Counted from the first letter of the stretch, positions 11,890 to 22,555 are shown. The stretch is 64,000 nt of DNA from Zygaena filipendulae (GCA_907165275.2 OU015659.1:5312501-5376500), one strand, 5' to 3'. The notes: generated from the sequence alone by a model not told the origin. Numbers and translations: made by a program.

Positions 11890-12302
11890 ACTCGCATTAA
11901 TTTCGTAGTTTCCGCGGGAATCCCGGGACAAAAAGTAACCTATATGTCCTGTATCCCTGACAAGTGACAACGTATATTAAAATATGCAGAATTCAATAAT
12001 AATCGCTTGTGTGGTTAGGCGTGATAAGGCAACAGGCGAGCAAACAGCAAGTTACTGTGTCATTGGCAGTAATGGCGCGTAAATTTTAAAACCAGGACGC
12101 TTTAAAAACCCAGGACACGACTATAAAAGTCAGGACCGCACCTCAAAAATCAGAACATGTCCTGGGAAAACAGGACGGTTGGCAACTCTACACTGTACCC
12201 CTGACAACGTTTATCTGCCTATACGCAAAATTTCATGGTGATCGGTTGCGTGCAAATGTAATACACAGGTACATTCGAATTTATAATATTAGTATGGATA
12301 CT
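11890..12302 (+). repeat. Interrupted Lep1-like copy
   Basis: The head is at GTTTCCGCGGGAATCCCGGG and the tail at AATATTAGTATGGATA (12,287-12,302). The middle (about 12,010-12,190) is occupied by unrelated sequence in which (A)CCAGGAC and TCAGGAC occur several times, so something inserted or was captured there. Confidence 0.55.
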
Positions 12303-12369
12303 TTGATATTAAAATTGACATTATGAGCAATTTCGTTTCTATGTATGTATCTTATTGCTCCGTAAAAAT

Positions 12370-12650
12370 TGGATGCGTTTAATCTCTGTTCCGATCTGAT
12401 GGGCTGCGTTGGCCCTTTTGGAAATTAATTTTGTTGTTCGCTGAAGTCGGTGTGGGTGCTGGGTGCTGGGTGCCCGATAGCGTTGACGGATCGCGTCTCG
12501 GACGGCCGAATGGATGGAAAGCGTACGTGCCGCACCGCTCGGACGCCCGCCCCGCCCGCCTCTTGATGAATCGACGGCTTGTAATCGTTTGGACTAACAC
12601 GAACCCCGTAATTTGTTAGGAGGAAATTTGACTCGGAACTCACGCCGATA
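12370..12650. other. Locally GC-rich segment
   Basis: 12,440-12,600 is markedly richer in GC than its surroundings and is open in several frames on both strands. No frame shows a recognisable protein, and the overlapping open frames are what GC richness alone would give. Origin unknown. Confidence 0.35.
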
Positions 12651-12773
12651 GATTGTACTACCAGATGTCTGAAAAAATATTGCCACAGCGTAAACTACGA
12701 CGGTGTCTGATAAATTAAATCGGAGCTATCAGATTTGAGGCATCCATGCCATCCAATATCCAGTTTATGTTAT

Positions 12774-13372
12774 ACTAGCTGTGCCCCGCAGTTTCACCCG
12801 CGGAGGTTGCGGGAAAAAAGTACTCTATGTCCTTCAGTTCCCGAGGGAATTCCGGGATAAAAACTATCCTATCTTTTAAGTTGGACCATTTTATGAATGG
12901 TTACAAAATTTTATCAAAATCCGTTCAGTAGTTTCGGAGTCCATCGCGGACAAACAACGTGACACGTGATTTATATATATTAGATAAGACTAGCTGTCCT
13001 TCCGCGATTTCATACGCGGTAATTTCGGAGTTCCCGCGGGAATTCCGGGATAAAAACTATCCTATCTTTTAAGTTGGACCATATTATAAATGGTTACAAA
13101 ATTTTATCAAAATCCGTTCTGTAGTTTCGGAGTCCATCGCAGACAAACAACGTGACACGTGATTTATATATATTAAGACTAGCTGCGCCCCGCGGTTTCA
13201 CCCGCGTGAGTTTCGGAATTCCCGTAGGAACTCTCTTTAGGGGGATGAAAAATAGATAGTAGCCGATTCTCAGGCTTACTGAATATGCATATAAAATTTC
13301 ATGAGAATCGGTCAAGACGTTTCGGAGGAGTATGGGAACGAACATTGTGACATGAGAATTTTATAAGATAAG
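12774..13372 (+). repeat. Three tandem Lep1-like units
   Basis: Unit heads are at about 12,774 (ACTAGCTGTGCCCCGC), 12,990 (ACTAGCTGTCCTTCCGCG) and 13,178 (ACTAGCTGCGCCCCGCGG). The first two share the TCGGAGTCCATCGC(G/A)GAC tail. The third ends GACATGAGAATTTTATAAGATA, directly abutting the Helitron 3' end at 13,374. Confidence 0.75.
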
Positions 13373-13373
13373 A

Positions 13374-13402
13374 CTAGCTAAAAAACCCGGCTTCGCCCGG
13401 GA
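13374..13402 (-). mobile_element. Helitron 3' terminus
   Basis: Read on the minus strand: CCCGGGCGAAGCCGGG can fold into a short GC hairpin, followed by a T run and CTAG, then a flanking T. A terminal hairpin a few bases before CTRR-T is the diagnostic 3' end of Helitrons. It lies about 100 bp past the stop codon of the helicase fragment, as expected for the same element. Confidence 0.85.
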
Positions 13403-13496
13403 GTTGATATGAGATGACGTGGTAGAGTCGAAATAAAAAAATAAACTATGACGTAAAAAGTATAAAAAAAGTTTATTGAAAACGTTTTCTCATTAT

Positions 13497-13971
13497 TTAC
13501 AATACTTGTTTATAAACAACATTTTTCATTTTATTGTCCGGAGTATATATACATAAATTTTTCGGATTTCCTACTCTTGAGCAAGCTACATATAGCTGAC
13601 CGTGAGAGAAGCAGGATTCTTTGAGGTTAATGCCACAATATTTTAAAGTTTGTCCTTGCGCTTTGTTAATTGTAAAACTAAAGGCTAATTTATTGGAAAC
13701 TGCAGTCTTTTAAATTGAAATGGCAATTCCGAAGAGATCAGAGGTATTCTAGGTATAAATACTGTCTGTCCTTTGGTCTTTCCAGAAATAAGTTCAGCTT
13801 CAATGATATTATTCGATAGCTGTTTTACGATCATTCTAGTTCCATTACATAATTTTGGGGAGTTGAGATTTCTGAGTAGTATGATTGGAGTTCCAATTTT
13901 CAGACGAAGGCAGTGTAATGGCATTCCTGGTACTTGTAAAGAGTTTAGAAATTCAGCGGGGAAGTTGACAC
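13497..13971 (-). pseudogene. Helitron PIF1-type helicase, C-terminal part
   Basis: The minus-strand reading gives [12 protein letters not shown], then [15 protein letters not shown] and LCNGTRMIV (helicase motifs between V and VI), then INKAQGQTL and FSHGQLYVACSRV (the superfamily 1 C-terminal core), and a stop at 13,497. These are the usual last motifs of the Helitron helicase domain. One frameshift near 13,687 separates the two blocks. The rest of the helicase lies beyond the copia insertion at 22,770-23,707. Before the insertion the two parts were contiguous, as shown by the shared GACAC. Confidence 0.85.
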
Positions 13972-14170
13972 TGTTGTATGTTATTATACTCTTTGCTTTA
14001 CTAGCAACTAAAGAATGTGTCAATGTAATCGAAATCATTTAAATTTTTAAATATATTGTTCTAATATTATTTTTGAACGTCACTTCAATAAAATCTTCTA
14101 TTCTTCCTACTAGCAAAAGTTGTTTATTTATTTATTTAATATTTCTCATGTTATTCTAACATTTTCAACA
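13972..14170 (+). repeat. 5' LTR of the copia element
   Basis: 199 bp, TG...CA ends, with CAATAAA at 14,086-14,092 and a likely initiator TTCA ending at A14,087. No difference from the 3' LTR was seen by eye, which implies a recent insertion. Confidence 0.9.
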
Positions 14171-14195
14171 CGTTATCAGCACGAAGCTCTATTAA
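14171..14195 (+). promoter_or_regulatory. Presumed primer-binding region
   Basis: CGTTATCAGCACGAAGC lies directly after the 5' LTR, where minus-strand priming occurs. It does not start TGG like a standard tRNA 3' end. Insect copia elements are known to use an internally cut initiator-tRNA fragment. Which tRNA matches here was not tested. Confidence 0.4.
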
Positions 14196-14217
14196 ATTGA
14201 GCAAAAATATCGTAAAT

Positions 14218-15747
14218 ATGGCTAGTAACAGCCCAAGTACGAGTGGTGCTAGTATGGGTTCAATAAAACCCCTTCGAGGAAGAGAAGGATTTTCCGATTG
14301 GAAGTTTAAGGTTCGGATGTATTTACTCCATGAGAATCTCTGGAAATGCGTTGCCACAAATGCAACAGATAAGTGCACGGAAAGAGAAGAGCAGCTAGCT
14401 TTGTCAAAGATTTGTCTCACGTTAGAAGGTCGTGCTATTACACAGGTAAGATCATGTGCTACAGCAAAAGAAGTTTGGAATGAACCAACAAAAGCTTATG
14501 AAGATAAAAGTTTGGGACGAAGACTTTCCCTAGAACGTAAGTTGTACAGATTTACTCTTACTGATTTTGATGACGTTGAAAGCTACATGGATGCTATTAT
14601 GTGTACAGCACACGATTTGGCCGATATTGGGAAGATTATTGATGATGAATCTTTAGCCGCTATTATTTTAGGAGGACTTACAGACAGATATGAACCACTG
14701 ATTATGGCGTTGGAAAATAGTAACGTCAAGGTGACTACTGAATTAGTCAAGACAAAGTTATTGGGACAGACGTACAAAGTGGATGTAGAATCTGAGTCCG
14801 CTCTGCGCACGAAACGTGCGACTACCACGGGTAAGAAGAAACCTATTGTCTGTTATGACTGCAAAGAACCTGGACATAAGCGGCCTGATTGTCCTCACAA
14901 AAATGGCAAAGGCAAGATTGGTACCCATAATCGCGATAATGAAGATAATAAAAGTAAAACTTTATTCACTGCCTCTACGTCTTTAGGTGCAGTTGATACG
15001 TCTTCAAAAGGTGACTTATCATTATTGTATATTGATTCTGGTGCTACCACGCATATGACAGCAAATTCAGATTGGCTAATGAACTGTAAACAGACAAGTG
15101 GTAAGGTTATGGTGGCGGATGGAAAAGAAATTGATTCTGCAATGATAGGAAATATTTCTATCACTACTGAATCTGATATTATTAATAATATTAGTAATGT
15201 TGTACATGTACCTGATTTAAAAACTAATTTAATTTCTGTTAAAAAGGTAGTTGATAAAGGCTTTAGTGTTCTTTTTGATCATGAAGGTTGTAATATTTTT
15301 AATAGAGATAATTTTACTTACAAAGGAACTTCTTTATTACATGGTTCAGTTCATGGTGGACTATACGCTTTAGATTGTAATGTTAATATACCCAATAATA
15401 CCGCTTTAGCTGTACACTCAGACGTCTCTAAATATCGTCTTTGGCACCAACGGTTAGGACATTTATGTCGTGTCGGTATGAATATTTTACAGAAGCGTGA
15501 TGCCACTGGACTTGACTACGGAGGTGTAGATGTCGAACCTTGTGTTTCCTGCGTTGAAGCAAAGCAATCCCGCAAAAGTTTTGGGAGAGTTCCTTGTAAG
15601 CGAGCAACAAAGTTATTGGAGTTGGTTCATTGTGATTTATGTGGTCCAATGTCAGTCTCTTCTTTTCAAGGCAACAGGTATATTTTAGTTATAGTTGATG
15701 ATTTTTCAAGAATGATTTTAAATCAGGTACATGTACAACATTACTAA
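14218..15747 (+). pseudogene. Copia segment A: gag, protease and start of integrase
   Basis: The first ATG is at 14,218 (an upstream TTG is in frame but not needed). The frame contains a gag domain (GFSDWKFKVRMYL; LTLEGRAITQ), the zinc knuckle CYDCKEPGHKRPDC (CX2CX4HX4C), the aspartic protease motif DSGATTHMT, the pre-integrase WHQRLGH with CVSC, and the first integrase acid in VHCDLCGPM. It breaks off just after DDFSRM at about 15,716, where an inverted segment begins, and reads into a stop at 15,745. Integrase residues 2 and 3 of the catalytic triad, reverse transcriptase and RNase H are missing, so this copy alone is defective. Confidence 0.85.
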
Positions 15748-16720
15748 TATTATTAATAATATCAGATTCAGTAGTGATAGAAATATTTCCTATCATTGCA
15801 GAATCAATTTCTTTTCCATCCGCCACCATAACCTTACCACTTGTCTGTTTACAGTTCATTAACCAATCTGAATTTGCTGTCATATGCGTGGTAGCACCAG
15901 AATCAATATACAATAATGATAAGTCACCTTTTGAAGACGTATCAACTGCACCTAAAGACGTAGAGGCAGTGAATAAAGTTTTACTTTTATTATCTTCATT
16001 ATGGCGATTATGGGTACCAATCTTGCCTTTGCCATTTTTGTGAGGACAATCAGGCCGCTTATGTCCAGGTTCTTGGCAGTCATAACAGACAATAGGTTTC
16101 TTCTTACCCGTGGTAGTCGCACGTTTCGTGCGCAGAGCGGACTCAGATTCTACATCCACTTTGTACGTCTGTCCCAATAACTTTGTCTTGACTAATTCAG
16201 TAGTCACCTTGACGTTACTATTTTCCAACGCCATAATCAGTGGTTCATATCTGTGTGTAAGTCCTCCTAAAATAATAGCGGCTAAAGATTCATCATCAAT
16301 GATCTTCCCAATATCGGCCAAATCGTGTGCTGTACACATAATAGCATCCATGTAGCTTTCAACGTCATCAAAATCAGTAAGAGTAAATCTGTACAACTTA
16401 CGTTCTAGGGAAAGTCTTCGTCCCAAACTTTTATCTTCATAAGCTTTTGTTAGTTCATTCCAAACTTCTTTTGCTGTAGCACATGATCTTACCTGTGTAA
16501 TAGCACGACCTTCTAACGTGAGACAAATCTTTGACAAAGCTAGCTGCTCTTCTCTTTCCGTGCACTTATCTGTTGCATTTGTGGCAACGCATTTCCAGAG
16601 ATTCTCATGGAGTAAATACATCCGAACCTTAAACTTCCAATCGGAAAATCCTTCTCTTCCTCGAAGGGGTTTTATCGAGCCCATACTAGCACCACTCGTA
16701 TTTGGGCTGTTACTAGCCAT
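15716..16720 (-). pseudogene. Copia segment B: inverted gag-protease
   Basis: Minus-strand start at 16,720. It has the same gag, zinc knuckle and protease as segment A, cut off after VVHVPDLK at the junction near 15,716. It differs from A at several bases (for example PNTSG for PSTSG, ELTKAY for EPTKAY, CQEPGH for CKEPGH, a leader AGG for AAG), so it derives from a different parental copy and not from duplication of A. The leader to 16,767 continues into the partial LTR. Confidence 0.85.
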
Positions 16721-16767
16721 ATTTACGATATTTTTGCTCAATTTAATAGAGCCTCGTGCTGATAACG

Positions 16768-16851
16768 TGTTGAAAATGTTAGAATAACATGAGAAATATT
16801 AAATAAATAAATAAACAACTTTTGCTAGTAGGAAGAATAGAAGATTTTATT
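16768..16851 (-). repeat. Partial inverted LTR (last 84 bp)
   Basis: Corresponds to LTR positions 116-199 and ends exactly at the A after TTC, the likely transcription start (A14,087 in the 5' LTR). It therefore looks like R-U5 of an RNA rather than a random truncation. It abuts a complete inverted LTR with no spacer. Confidence 0.8.
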
Positions 16852-17050
16852 TGTTGAAAATGTTAGAATAACATGAGAAATATTAAATAAATAAATAAAC
16901 AACTTTTGCTAGTTGGAAGAATAGAGGATTTTATTGAAGTGACGTTCAAAAATAATATTAGAACAATATATTTAAAAATTTAAATGTTTTCGATTACATT
17001 GACACATTCTTTGGTTGCTAGTAAAGCAAAGAGTATAATAACATACAACA
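16852..17050 (-). repeat. Complete inverted internal LTR
   Basis: 199 bp in reverse orientation. Four substitutions against the outer LTRs were noticed (in GTTGG for GTAGG, GAGGA for GAAGA, GTTTTC for GATTTC, TGGTT for TAGTT as read on the plus strand). It is followed by the reversed polypurine tract at 17,051-17,064, so it was the 3' LTR of another copy. Confidence 0.9.
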
Positions 17051-17482
17051 TGCCCCCTTAATCGAAAGCATTTGGCCCCTTAAGTTATACAATAAATATA
17101 GTCTAGAAGCCTACTAAAAACTAAGATAGCCCTAAGCCTTTGAGACATCTTAAATGTTTAACTCGGGCTAAAGGTTTCGTAAGTACATCAGCGGGCATTT
17201 CTGAAGTGCTAATGTACTTTAATTTAACAATGTTATCACAAATCTTTTCCCTTATGAAGTGAAACTTTGTGTCAATATGCTTGGTTCGTGCATGGTGGCC
17301 TAGCGGATTTTCAGCAAGTAGCTGAGCACTCTGACTATCCGTGTGTATCAATACTACATTTTGCTTACCTGTTATATCATGTATAAAACGACGCAGGTAA
17401 CAAGCTTCCTTTGCCGCCGAACACAAAGACATATATTCAGCTTCAGCTGAAGAAATCGCTACAGTGGGTTGCTTTTTTGCTT
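17051..17482 (-). pseudogene. Copia segment C: inverted RNase H end
   Basis: Minus-strand coding for the last about 120 residues of the polyprotein (AISSAEAEYMSLC; IHTDSQSAQLLAEN; HIDTKFHFIREKI), ending at the stop at 17,121, then 3' non-coding sequence and polypurine tract. It shares the base variants of segment D rather than F. It is joined near 17,481 to segment D with TT in common. Confidence 0.85.
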
Positions 17483-20400
17483 GTCTGTTATGACTGCAAA
17501 GAACCTGGACATAAGCGGCCTGATTGTCCTCACAAAAATGGCAAAGGCAAGATTGGTACCCATAATCGCGATAATGAAGATAATAAAAGTAAAACTTTAT
17601 TCACTGCCTCTACGTCTTTAGGTGCAGTTGATACGTCTTCAAGAGGTGACTTATCATTATTGTATATTGATTCTGGTGCTACCACGCATATGACAGCAAA
17701 TTCAGATTGGTTAATGAACTGTAAACAGACAAGTGGTAAGGTTATGGTGGCGGATGGAAAAGAAATTGATTCTGCAATGATAGGAAATATTTCTATCACT
17801 ACTGAATCTGATATTATTAATAATATTAGTAATGTTGTACATGTACCTGATTTAAAAACTAATTTAATTTCTGTTAAAAAGGTAGTTGATAAAGGCTTTA
17901 GTGTTCTTTTTGATCATGAAGGTTGTAATATTTTTAATAGAGATAATTTTACTTACAAAGGAACTTCTTTATTACATGGTTCAGTTCATGGTGGACTATA
18001 CGCTTTAGATTGTAATGTTAATATACCCAATAATACCGCTTTAGCTGTACACTCAGACGTCTCTAAATATCGTCTTTGGCACCAACGGTTAGGACATTTA
18101 TGTCGTGTCGGTATGAATATTTTACAGAAGCGTGATGCCACTGGACTTGACTACGGAGGTGTAGATGTCGAACCTTGTGTTTCCTGCGTTGAAGCAAAGC
18201 AATCCCGCAAAAGTTTTGGGAGAGTTCCTTGTAAGCGAGCAACAAAGTTATTGGAGTTGGTTCATTGTGATTTATGTGGTCCAATGTCAGTCTCTTCTTT
18301 TCAAGGCAACAGGTATGTTTTAGTTATAGTTGATGATTTTTCAAGAATGATTCACGTTGACTTTATATCTACAAAAGATGAAGTTTTAAAGAGTTTTTCT
18401 GTCTTCCAAAAGTTTGTAGAAACTCAAACAGGTTGTCAAATTAAGAAACTCAGGACTGATAATGGAGGCGAGTTTGTTAATAAGGCTTTTTCTGATTACC
18501 TCTCATCTAAAGGCATAGATCACCAGTTAACAGCTCCGTATAGTCCCCAACAAAATGGACTTGCTGAACGAACTAATCGTACAATTGTAGAGAAAACTCG
18601 TGCTATGCTAACTACTAGTTTTCTTCCTAAAGTTTATTGGCAAGACGCTTTTGAAACTGCGGTTTATCTTAAAAATCGATCTCCGCATAGAGCGTTGGAT
18701 AGTGGTACTCCATATGAGCACTGGTTCGGTATGAAACCAGATCTTAGCCACCTTAAGGTGTTTGGCTGTAGAGCTCTCGTACACGTTCCCGAAAAAAGTA
18801 GGACAAAATTAGATATGAAAGCTAAAGAACAAATATTCGTTGGTTATACTAAAGATCCTAATACATATTTGTTTCGAAATATAATATGTCCTAGAAAGTT
18901 AATAAAAAGTAGGGATGTAACTTTCTTTGAGACTTGTTTCTCTAACTTGAAATATAATAATGGTGAGACTTCTGGTGACAATACTTCTTGCTGCCCTATC
19001 ATTTCTCAAAATATAGATTTTGTAGAGGACGAGGTCCCATGTGAAGAGGAGACGGGCTTGCAGCAGATACCGGTAGTTTCCATTGATATGGAACAGTCTG
19101 AAAAAGAAGCATCTATTGAGAAAAGATATCCTTCCCGAGATAGAAAGCCCACAGAACATTTTTCTTTCTTGGTTTCTCATGATCCAGAAGAACCTATTTC
19201 TTACTCACAAGCTATTAATTCAGATGATGCCGATAGATGGCGTAATGCAATGAATGACGAGTATAATTCTCTAATGAAAATGAATACTTGGACCTTGGTA
19301 CCTAAACCTGAAGGTGTGAAGCCCTTGCCTTGTAAATGGGTATACAAACTTAAAAGAGATGCTCAAGGTAATGTGGTCAAGTATAAGGCTCGTCTAGTTG
19401 CGAAGGGATACAATCAAGTCGAAGGTATCGATTACTACGAGACTTTTGCTCCGGTGGTGCGACATTCTTCTTTGCGAACTTTGCTTGCTATAGCTGCAGA
19501 AGAAAACCTAAAAATGCGTCACATGGACGTAGACACAGCTTTTCTAAATGGTGATCTCCAGGAGCAGGTCTATATGGCTCAACCAGCTGGATTCTCCGAA
19601 GGAAGTAAAGTCTGTTTGCTACAGAGGTCTCTGTATGGTTTGAAACAGGCTCCCAGAGCTTGGAACATAAAGTTGAATGATACTCTTTCGAAGATTGGCT
19701 TCAACAGAACCTCTTCAGAACCTTGTGTGTATACCAAACTCTTTGGTACAGAGACTGTTATTTTGGCAGTATATGTTGATGACATAATTTGTTTTTATAA
19801 AAATGATTTGTCATTTGACACTGTCAAAGCAGATTTAGAAAAATATTTTTCATTAAAGGATCTTGGAGAGTTGAAGTATTATTTAGGATTGAATATTTAC
19901 AAAACTGATGACTCGATTGTGATAAATCAGAAGACTTACATCGAGAGTTTACTGAAGCGTTTCGGTTTAGAGCATTGTAAAACATACTCTACTCCGATTG
20001 AATGTAATAAACTCGTGCCCGCAGCAACCATTGAAGGGGGCAGGGATGATGATTATCCTTATCAAAATCTTATAGGCTGTCTGATGTTTATAGCTATAAA
20101 TACAAGACCAGACATAGCCTATGCGGTGAGTTATCTTAGTCAATTCAATAATAAGTATAACAAAACTCACTGGTTGGCAGCTAAACGAGTTCTGCAATAC
20201 CTAAAGGGTACAATTGATTTGTCTATTGTTTACAGAAAGACTGGCATACCACTCTTGGGGTATGCTGATGCTGACTGGGCAAATTGCTTAATTGATCGTC
20301 GTTCATACACTGGCTTCTGTATGAAGTTGGCAGGAGGTTCAGTGTCATGGGAAGCAAAAAAGCAACCCACTGTAGCGATTTCTTCAGCTGAAGCTGAATA

Positions 20401-20713
20401 TATGTCTTTGTGTTCGGCGGCAAAGGAAGCTTGTTACCTGCGTCGTTTTATACATGATATAACAGGTAAGCAAAATGTAGTATTGATACACACGGATAGT
20501 CAGAGTGCTCAGCTACTTGCTGAAAATCCGCTAGGCCACCATGCACGAACCAAGCATATTGACACAAAGTTTCACTTCATAAGGGAAAAGATTTGTGATA
20601 ACATTGTTAAATTAAAGTACATTAGCACTTCAGAAATGCCCGCTGATGTACTTACGAAACCTTTAGCCCGAGTTAAACATTTAAGATGTCTCAAAGGCTT
20701 AGGGCTATCTTAG
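17483..20713 (+). CDS. Copia segment D: pol polyprotein lacking most of gag
   Basis: An uninterrupted frame of about 1,076 retroelement codons. It starts inside the zinc knuckle (CYDCKEPGHKRPDC) and continues with protease DSGATTHMT, pre-integrase WHQRLGH and CVSC, integrase triad D (VHCDLCGPM), D (LRTDNGGEF) and E (NGLAERTNR), reverse transcriptase with VYVDDI, and RNase H with YADADWA, AEAEYM and THTDSQS-like acids. The stop is at 20,711. The open frame continues upstream to 17,411 only because of the inverted piece there, giving about 24 foreign residues at its start. All enzymatic motifs look intact, but the first about 220 gag residues and the 5' LTR are absent from this segment. Confidence 0.85.
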   Translation, partial: VCYDCKEPGHKRPDCPHKNGKGKIGTHNRDNEDNKSKTLFTASTSLGAVDTSSRGDLSLLYIDSGATTHMTANSDWLMNCKQTSGKVMVADGKEIDSAMIGNISITTESDIINNISNVVHVPDLKTNLISVKKVVDKGFSVLFDHEGCNIFNRDNFTYKGTSLLHGSVHGGLYALDCNVNIPNNTALAVHSDVSKYRLWHQRLGHLCRVGMNILQKRDATGLDYGGVDVEPCVSCVEAKQSRKSFGRVPCKRATKLLELVHCDLCGPMSVSSFQGNRYVLVIVDDFSRMIHVDFISTKDEVLKSFSVFQKFVETQTGCQIKKLRTDNGGEFVNKAFSDYLSSKGIDHQLTAPYSPQQNGLAERTNRTIVEKTRAMLTTSFLPKVYWQDAFETAVYLKNRSPHRALDSGTPYEHWFGMKPDLSHLKVFGCRALVHVPEKSRTKLDMKAKEQIFVGYTKDPNTYLFRNIICPRKLIKSRDVTFFETCFSNLKYNNGETSGDNTSCCPIISQNIDFVEDEVPCEEETGLQQIPVVSIDMEQSEKEASIEKRYPSRDRKPTEHFSFLVSHDPEEPISYSQAINSDDADRWRNAMNDEYNSLMKMNTWTLVPKPEGVKPLPCKWVYKLKRDAQGNVVKYKARLVAKGYNQVEGIDYYETFAPVVRHSSLRTLLAIAAEENLKMRHMDVDTAFLNGDLQEQVYMAQPAGFSEGSKVCLLQRSLYGLKQAPRAWNIKLNDTLSKIGFNRTSSEPCVYTKLFGTETVILAVYVDDIICFYKNDLSFDTVKADLEKYFSLKDLGELKYYLGLNIYKTDDSIVINQKTYIESLLKRFGLEHCKTYSTPIECNKLVPAATIEGGRDDDYPYQNLIGCLMFIAINTRPDIAYAVSYLSQFNNKYNKTHWLAAKRVLQYLKGTIDLSIVYRKTGIPLLGYADADWANCLIDRRSYTGFCMKLAGGSVSWEAKKQPTVAISSAEAEYMSLCSAAKEACYLRRFIHDITGKQNVVLIHTDSQSAQLLAENPLGHHARTKHIDTKFHFIREKICDNIVKLKYISTSEMPADVLTKPLARVKHLRCLKGLGLS

Positions 20714-20781
20714 TTTTTAGTAGGCTTCTAGACTATATTTATTGTATAACTTAAGGGGCCAAATGCTTTCGATTAAGGGGG
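20714..20781 (+). promoter_or_regulatory. 3' non-coding end of segment D with polypurine tract
   Basis: Ends in GATTAAGGGGG, the plus-strand priming site. Segment D stops within a base or two of it, where the LTR should start. Instead an inverted 118-bp piece follows. Confidence 0.75.
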
Positions 20782-20898
20782 GACTGTTCCATATCAATGG
20801 AAACTACCGGTATCTGCTGCAAGCCCGTCTCCTCTTCACATGGGACCTCGTCCTCTACAAAATCTATATTTTGAGAAATGATAGGGCAGCAAGAAGTA
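20782..20898 (-). pseudogene. Copia segment E: inverted linker piece
   Basis: Reverse complement of about 18,983-19,100, the region between integrase and reverse transcriptase. It starts at CTGTTCCATATC and ends at GCAAGAAGTAT, sharing AT with the next segment. Confidence 0.85.
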
Positions 20899-22500
20899 TC
20901 TATTGAGAAAAGATATCCTTCCCGAGATAGAAAGCCCACAGAACATTTTTCTTTCTTGGTTTCTCATGATCCAGAAGAACCTATTTCTTACTCACAAGCT
21001 ATTAATTCAGATGATGCCGATAGATGGCGTAATGCAATGAATGACGAGTATAATTCTCTAATGAAAATGAATACTTGGACCTTGGTACCTAAACCTGAAG
21101 GTGTGAAGCCCTTGCCTTGTAAATGGGTATACAAACTTAAAAGAGATGCTCAAGGTAATGTGGTCAAGTATAAGGCTCGTCTAGTTGCGAAGGGATACAA
21201 TCAAGTCGAAGGTATCGATTACTACGAGACTTTTGCTCCGGTGGTGCGACATTCTTCTTTGCGAACTTTGCTTGCTATAGCTGCAGAAGAAAACCTAAAA
21301 ATGCGTCACATGGACGTAGACACAGCTTTTCTAAATGGTGATCTCCAGGAGCAGGTCTATATGGCTCAACCAGCTGGATTCTCCGAAGGAAATAAAGTCT
21401 GTTTGCTACAGAGGTCTCTGTATGGTTTGAAACAGGCTCCCAGAGCTTGGAACATAAAGTTGAATGATACTCTTTCGAAGATTGGCTTCAACAGAACCTC
21501 TTCAGAACCTTGTGTGTATACCAAACTCTTTGGTACAGAGACTGTTATTTTGGCAGTATATGTTGATGACATAATTTGTTTTTATAAAAATGATTTGTCA
21601 TTTGACACTGTCAAAGCAGATTTAGAAAAATATTTTTCATTAAAGGATCTTGGAGAGTTGAAGTATTATTTAGGATTGAATATTTACAAAACTGATGACT
21701 CGATTGTGATAAATCAGAAGACTTACATCGAGAGTTTACTGAAGCGTTTCGGTTTAGAGCATTGTAAAACATACTCTACTCCGATTGAATGTAATAAACT
21801 CGTGCCCGCAGCAACCATTGAAGGGGGCAGGGATGATGATTATCCTTATCAAAATCTTATAGGCTGTCTGATGTTTATAGCTATAAATACAAGATTAGAC
21901 ATAGCCTATGCGGTGAGTTATCTTAGTCAATTCAATAATAAGTATAACAAAACTCACTGGTTGGCAGCTAAACGAGTTCTGCAATACCTAAAGGGTACAA
22001 TTGATTTGTCTATTGTTTACAGAAAGACTGGCATACCACTCTTGGGGTATGCTGATGCTGACTGGGCAAATTGCTTAATTGATCGTCGTTCATACACTGG
22101 CTTCTGTATGAAGTTGGCAGGAGGTTCAGTGTCATGGGAAGCAAAAAAGCAACCCACTGTAGCGATTTCTTCAGCTGAAGCTGAATATATGTCTTTGTGT
22201 TCGGCGGCAAAGGAAGCTTGTTACCTGCGTCGTTTTATACATGATATAACAGGTAAGCAAAATGTAGTGTTGATACACACGGATAGTCAGAGTGCTCAGC
22301 TACTTGCTGAAAATCCGCTAGGCCACCATGCACGAACCAAGCATATTGACACAAAGTTTCACTTCATAAGGGAAAAGATTTGTGATAACATTGTTAAATT
22401 AAAGTACATTAGCACTTCAGAAATGCCCGCTGATGTACTTACGAAACCTTTAGCCCGAGTTAAACATTTAAGATGTATCAAAGGCTTAGGGCTATCTTAG
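20898..22500 (+). pseudogene. Copia segment F: reverse transcriptase and RNase H
   Basis: Plus-strand repeat of the polyprotein from SIEKRYPSRDRKP onward, through the RT (FLNGDLQEQVYM; VYVDDI) and RNase H to a stop at 22,498. It differs from D at GNKVC for GSKVC, NTRLDIA for NTRPDIA and RCIKGL for RCLKGL, so it is from another parental copy. No initiation codon of its own and no gag, protease or integrase. Confidence 0.85.
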
Positions 22501-22555
22501 TTTTTAGTAGGCTTCTAGACTATATTTATTGTATAACTTAAGGGGCCAAATGCTT

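Noticed and set aside
12379..12643. Overlapping open frames on both strands in a GC-rich patch
   Set aside because: Openness in several frames is explained by GC richness; no motif or splice support.
16852..17050. Solo LTR from an independent insertion
   Set aside because: It is joined on one side to its own polypurine tract and RNase H and on the other to a partial LTR, with no flanking target duplication, so it is part of the mosaic.
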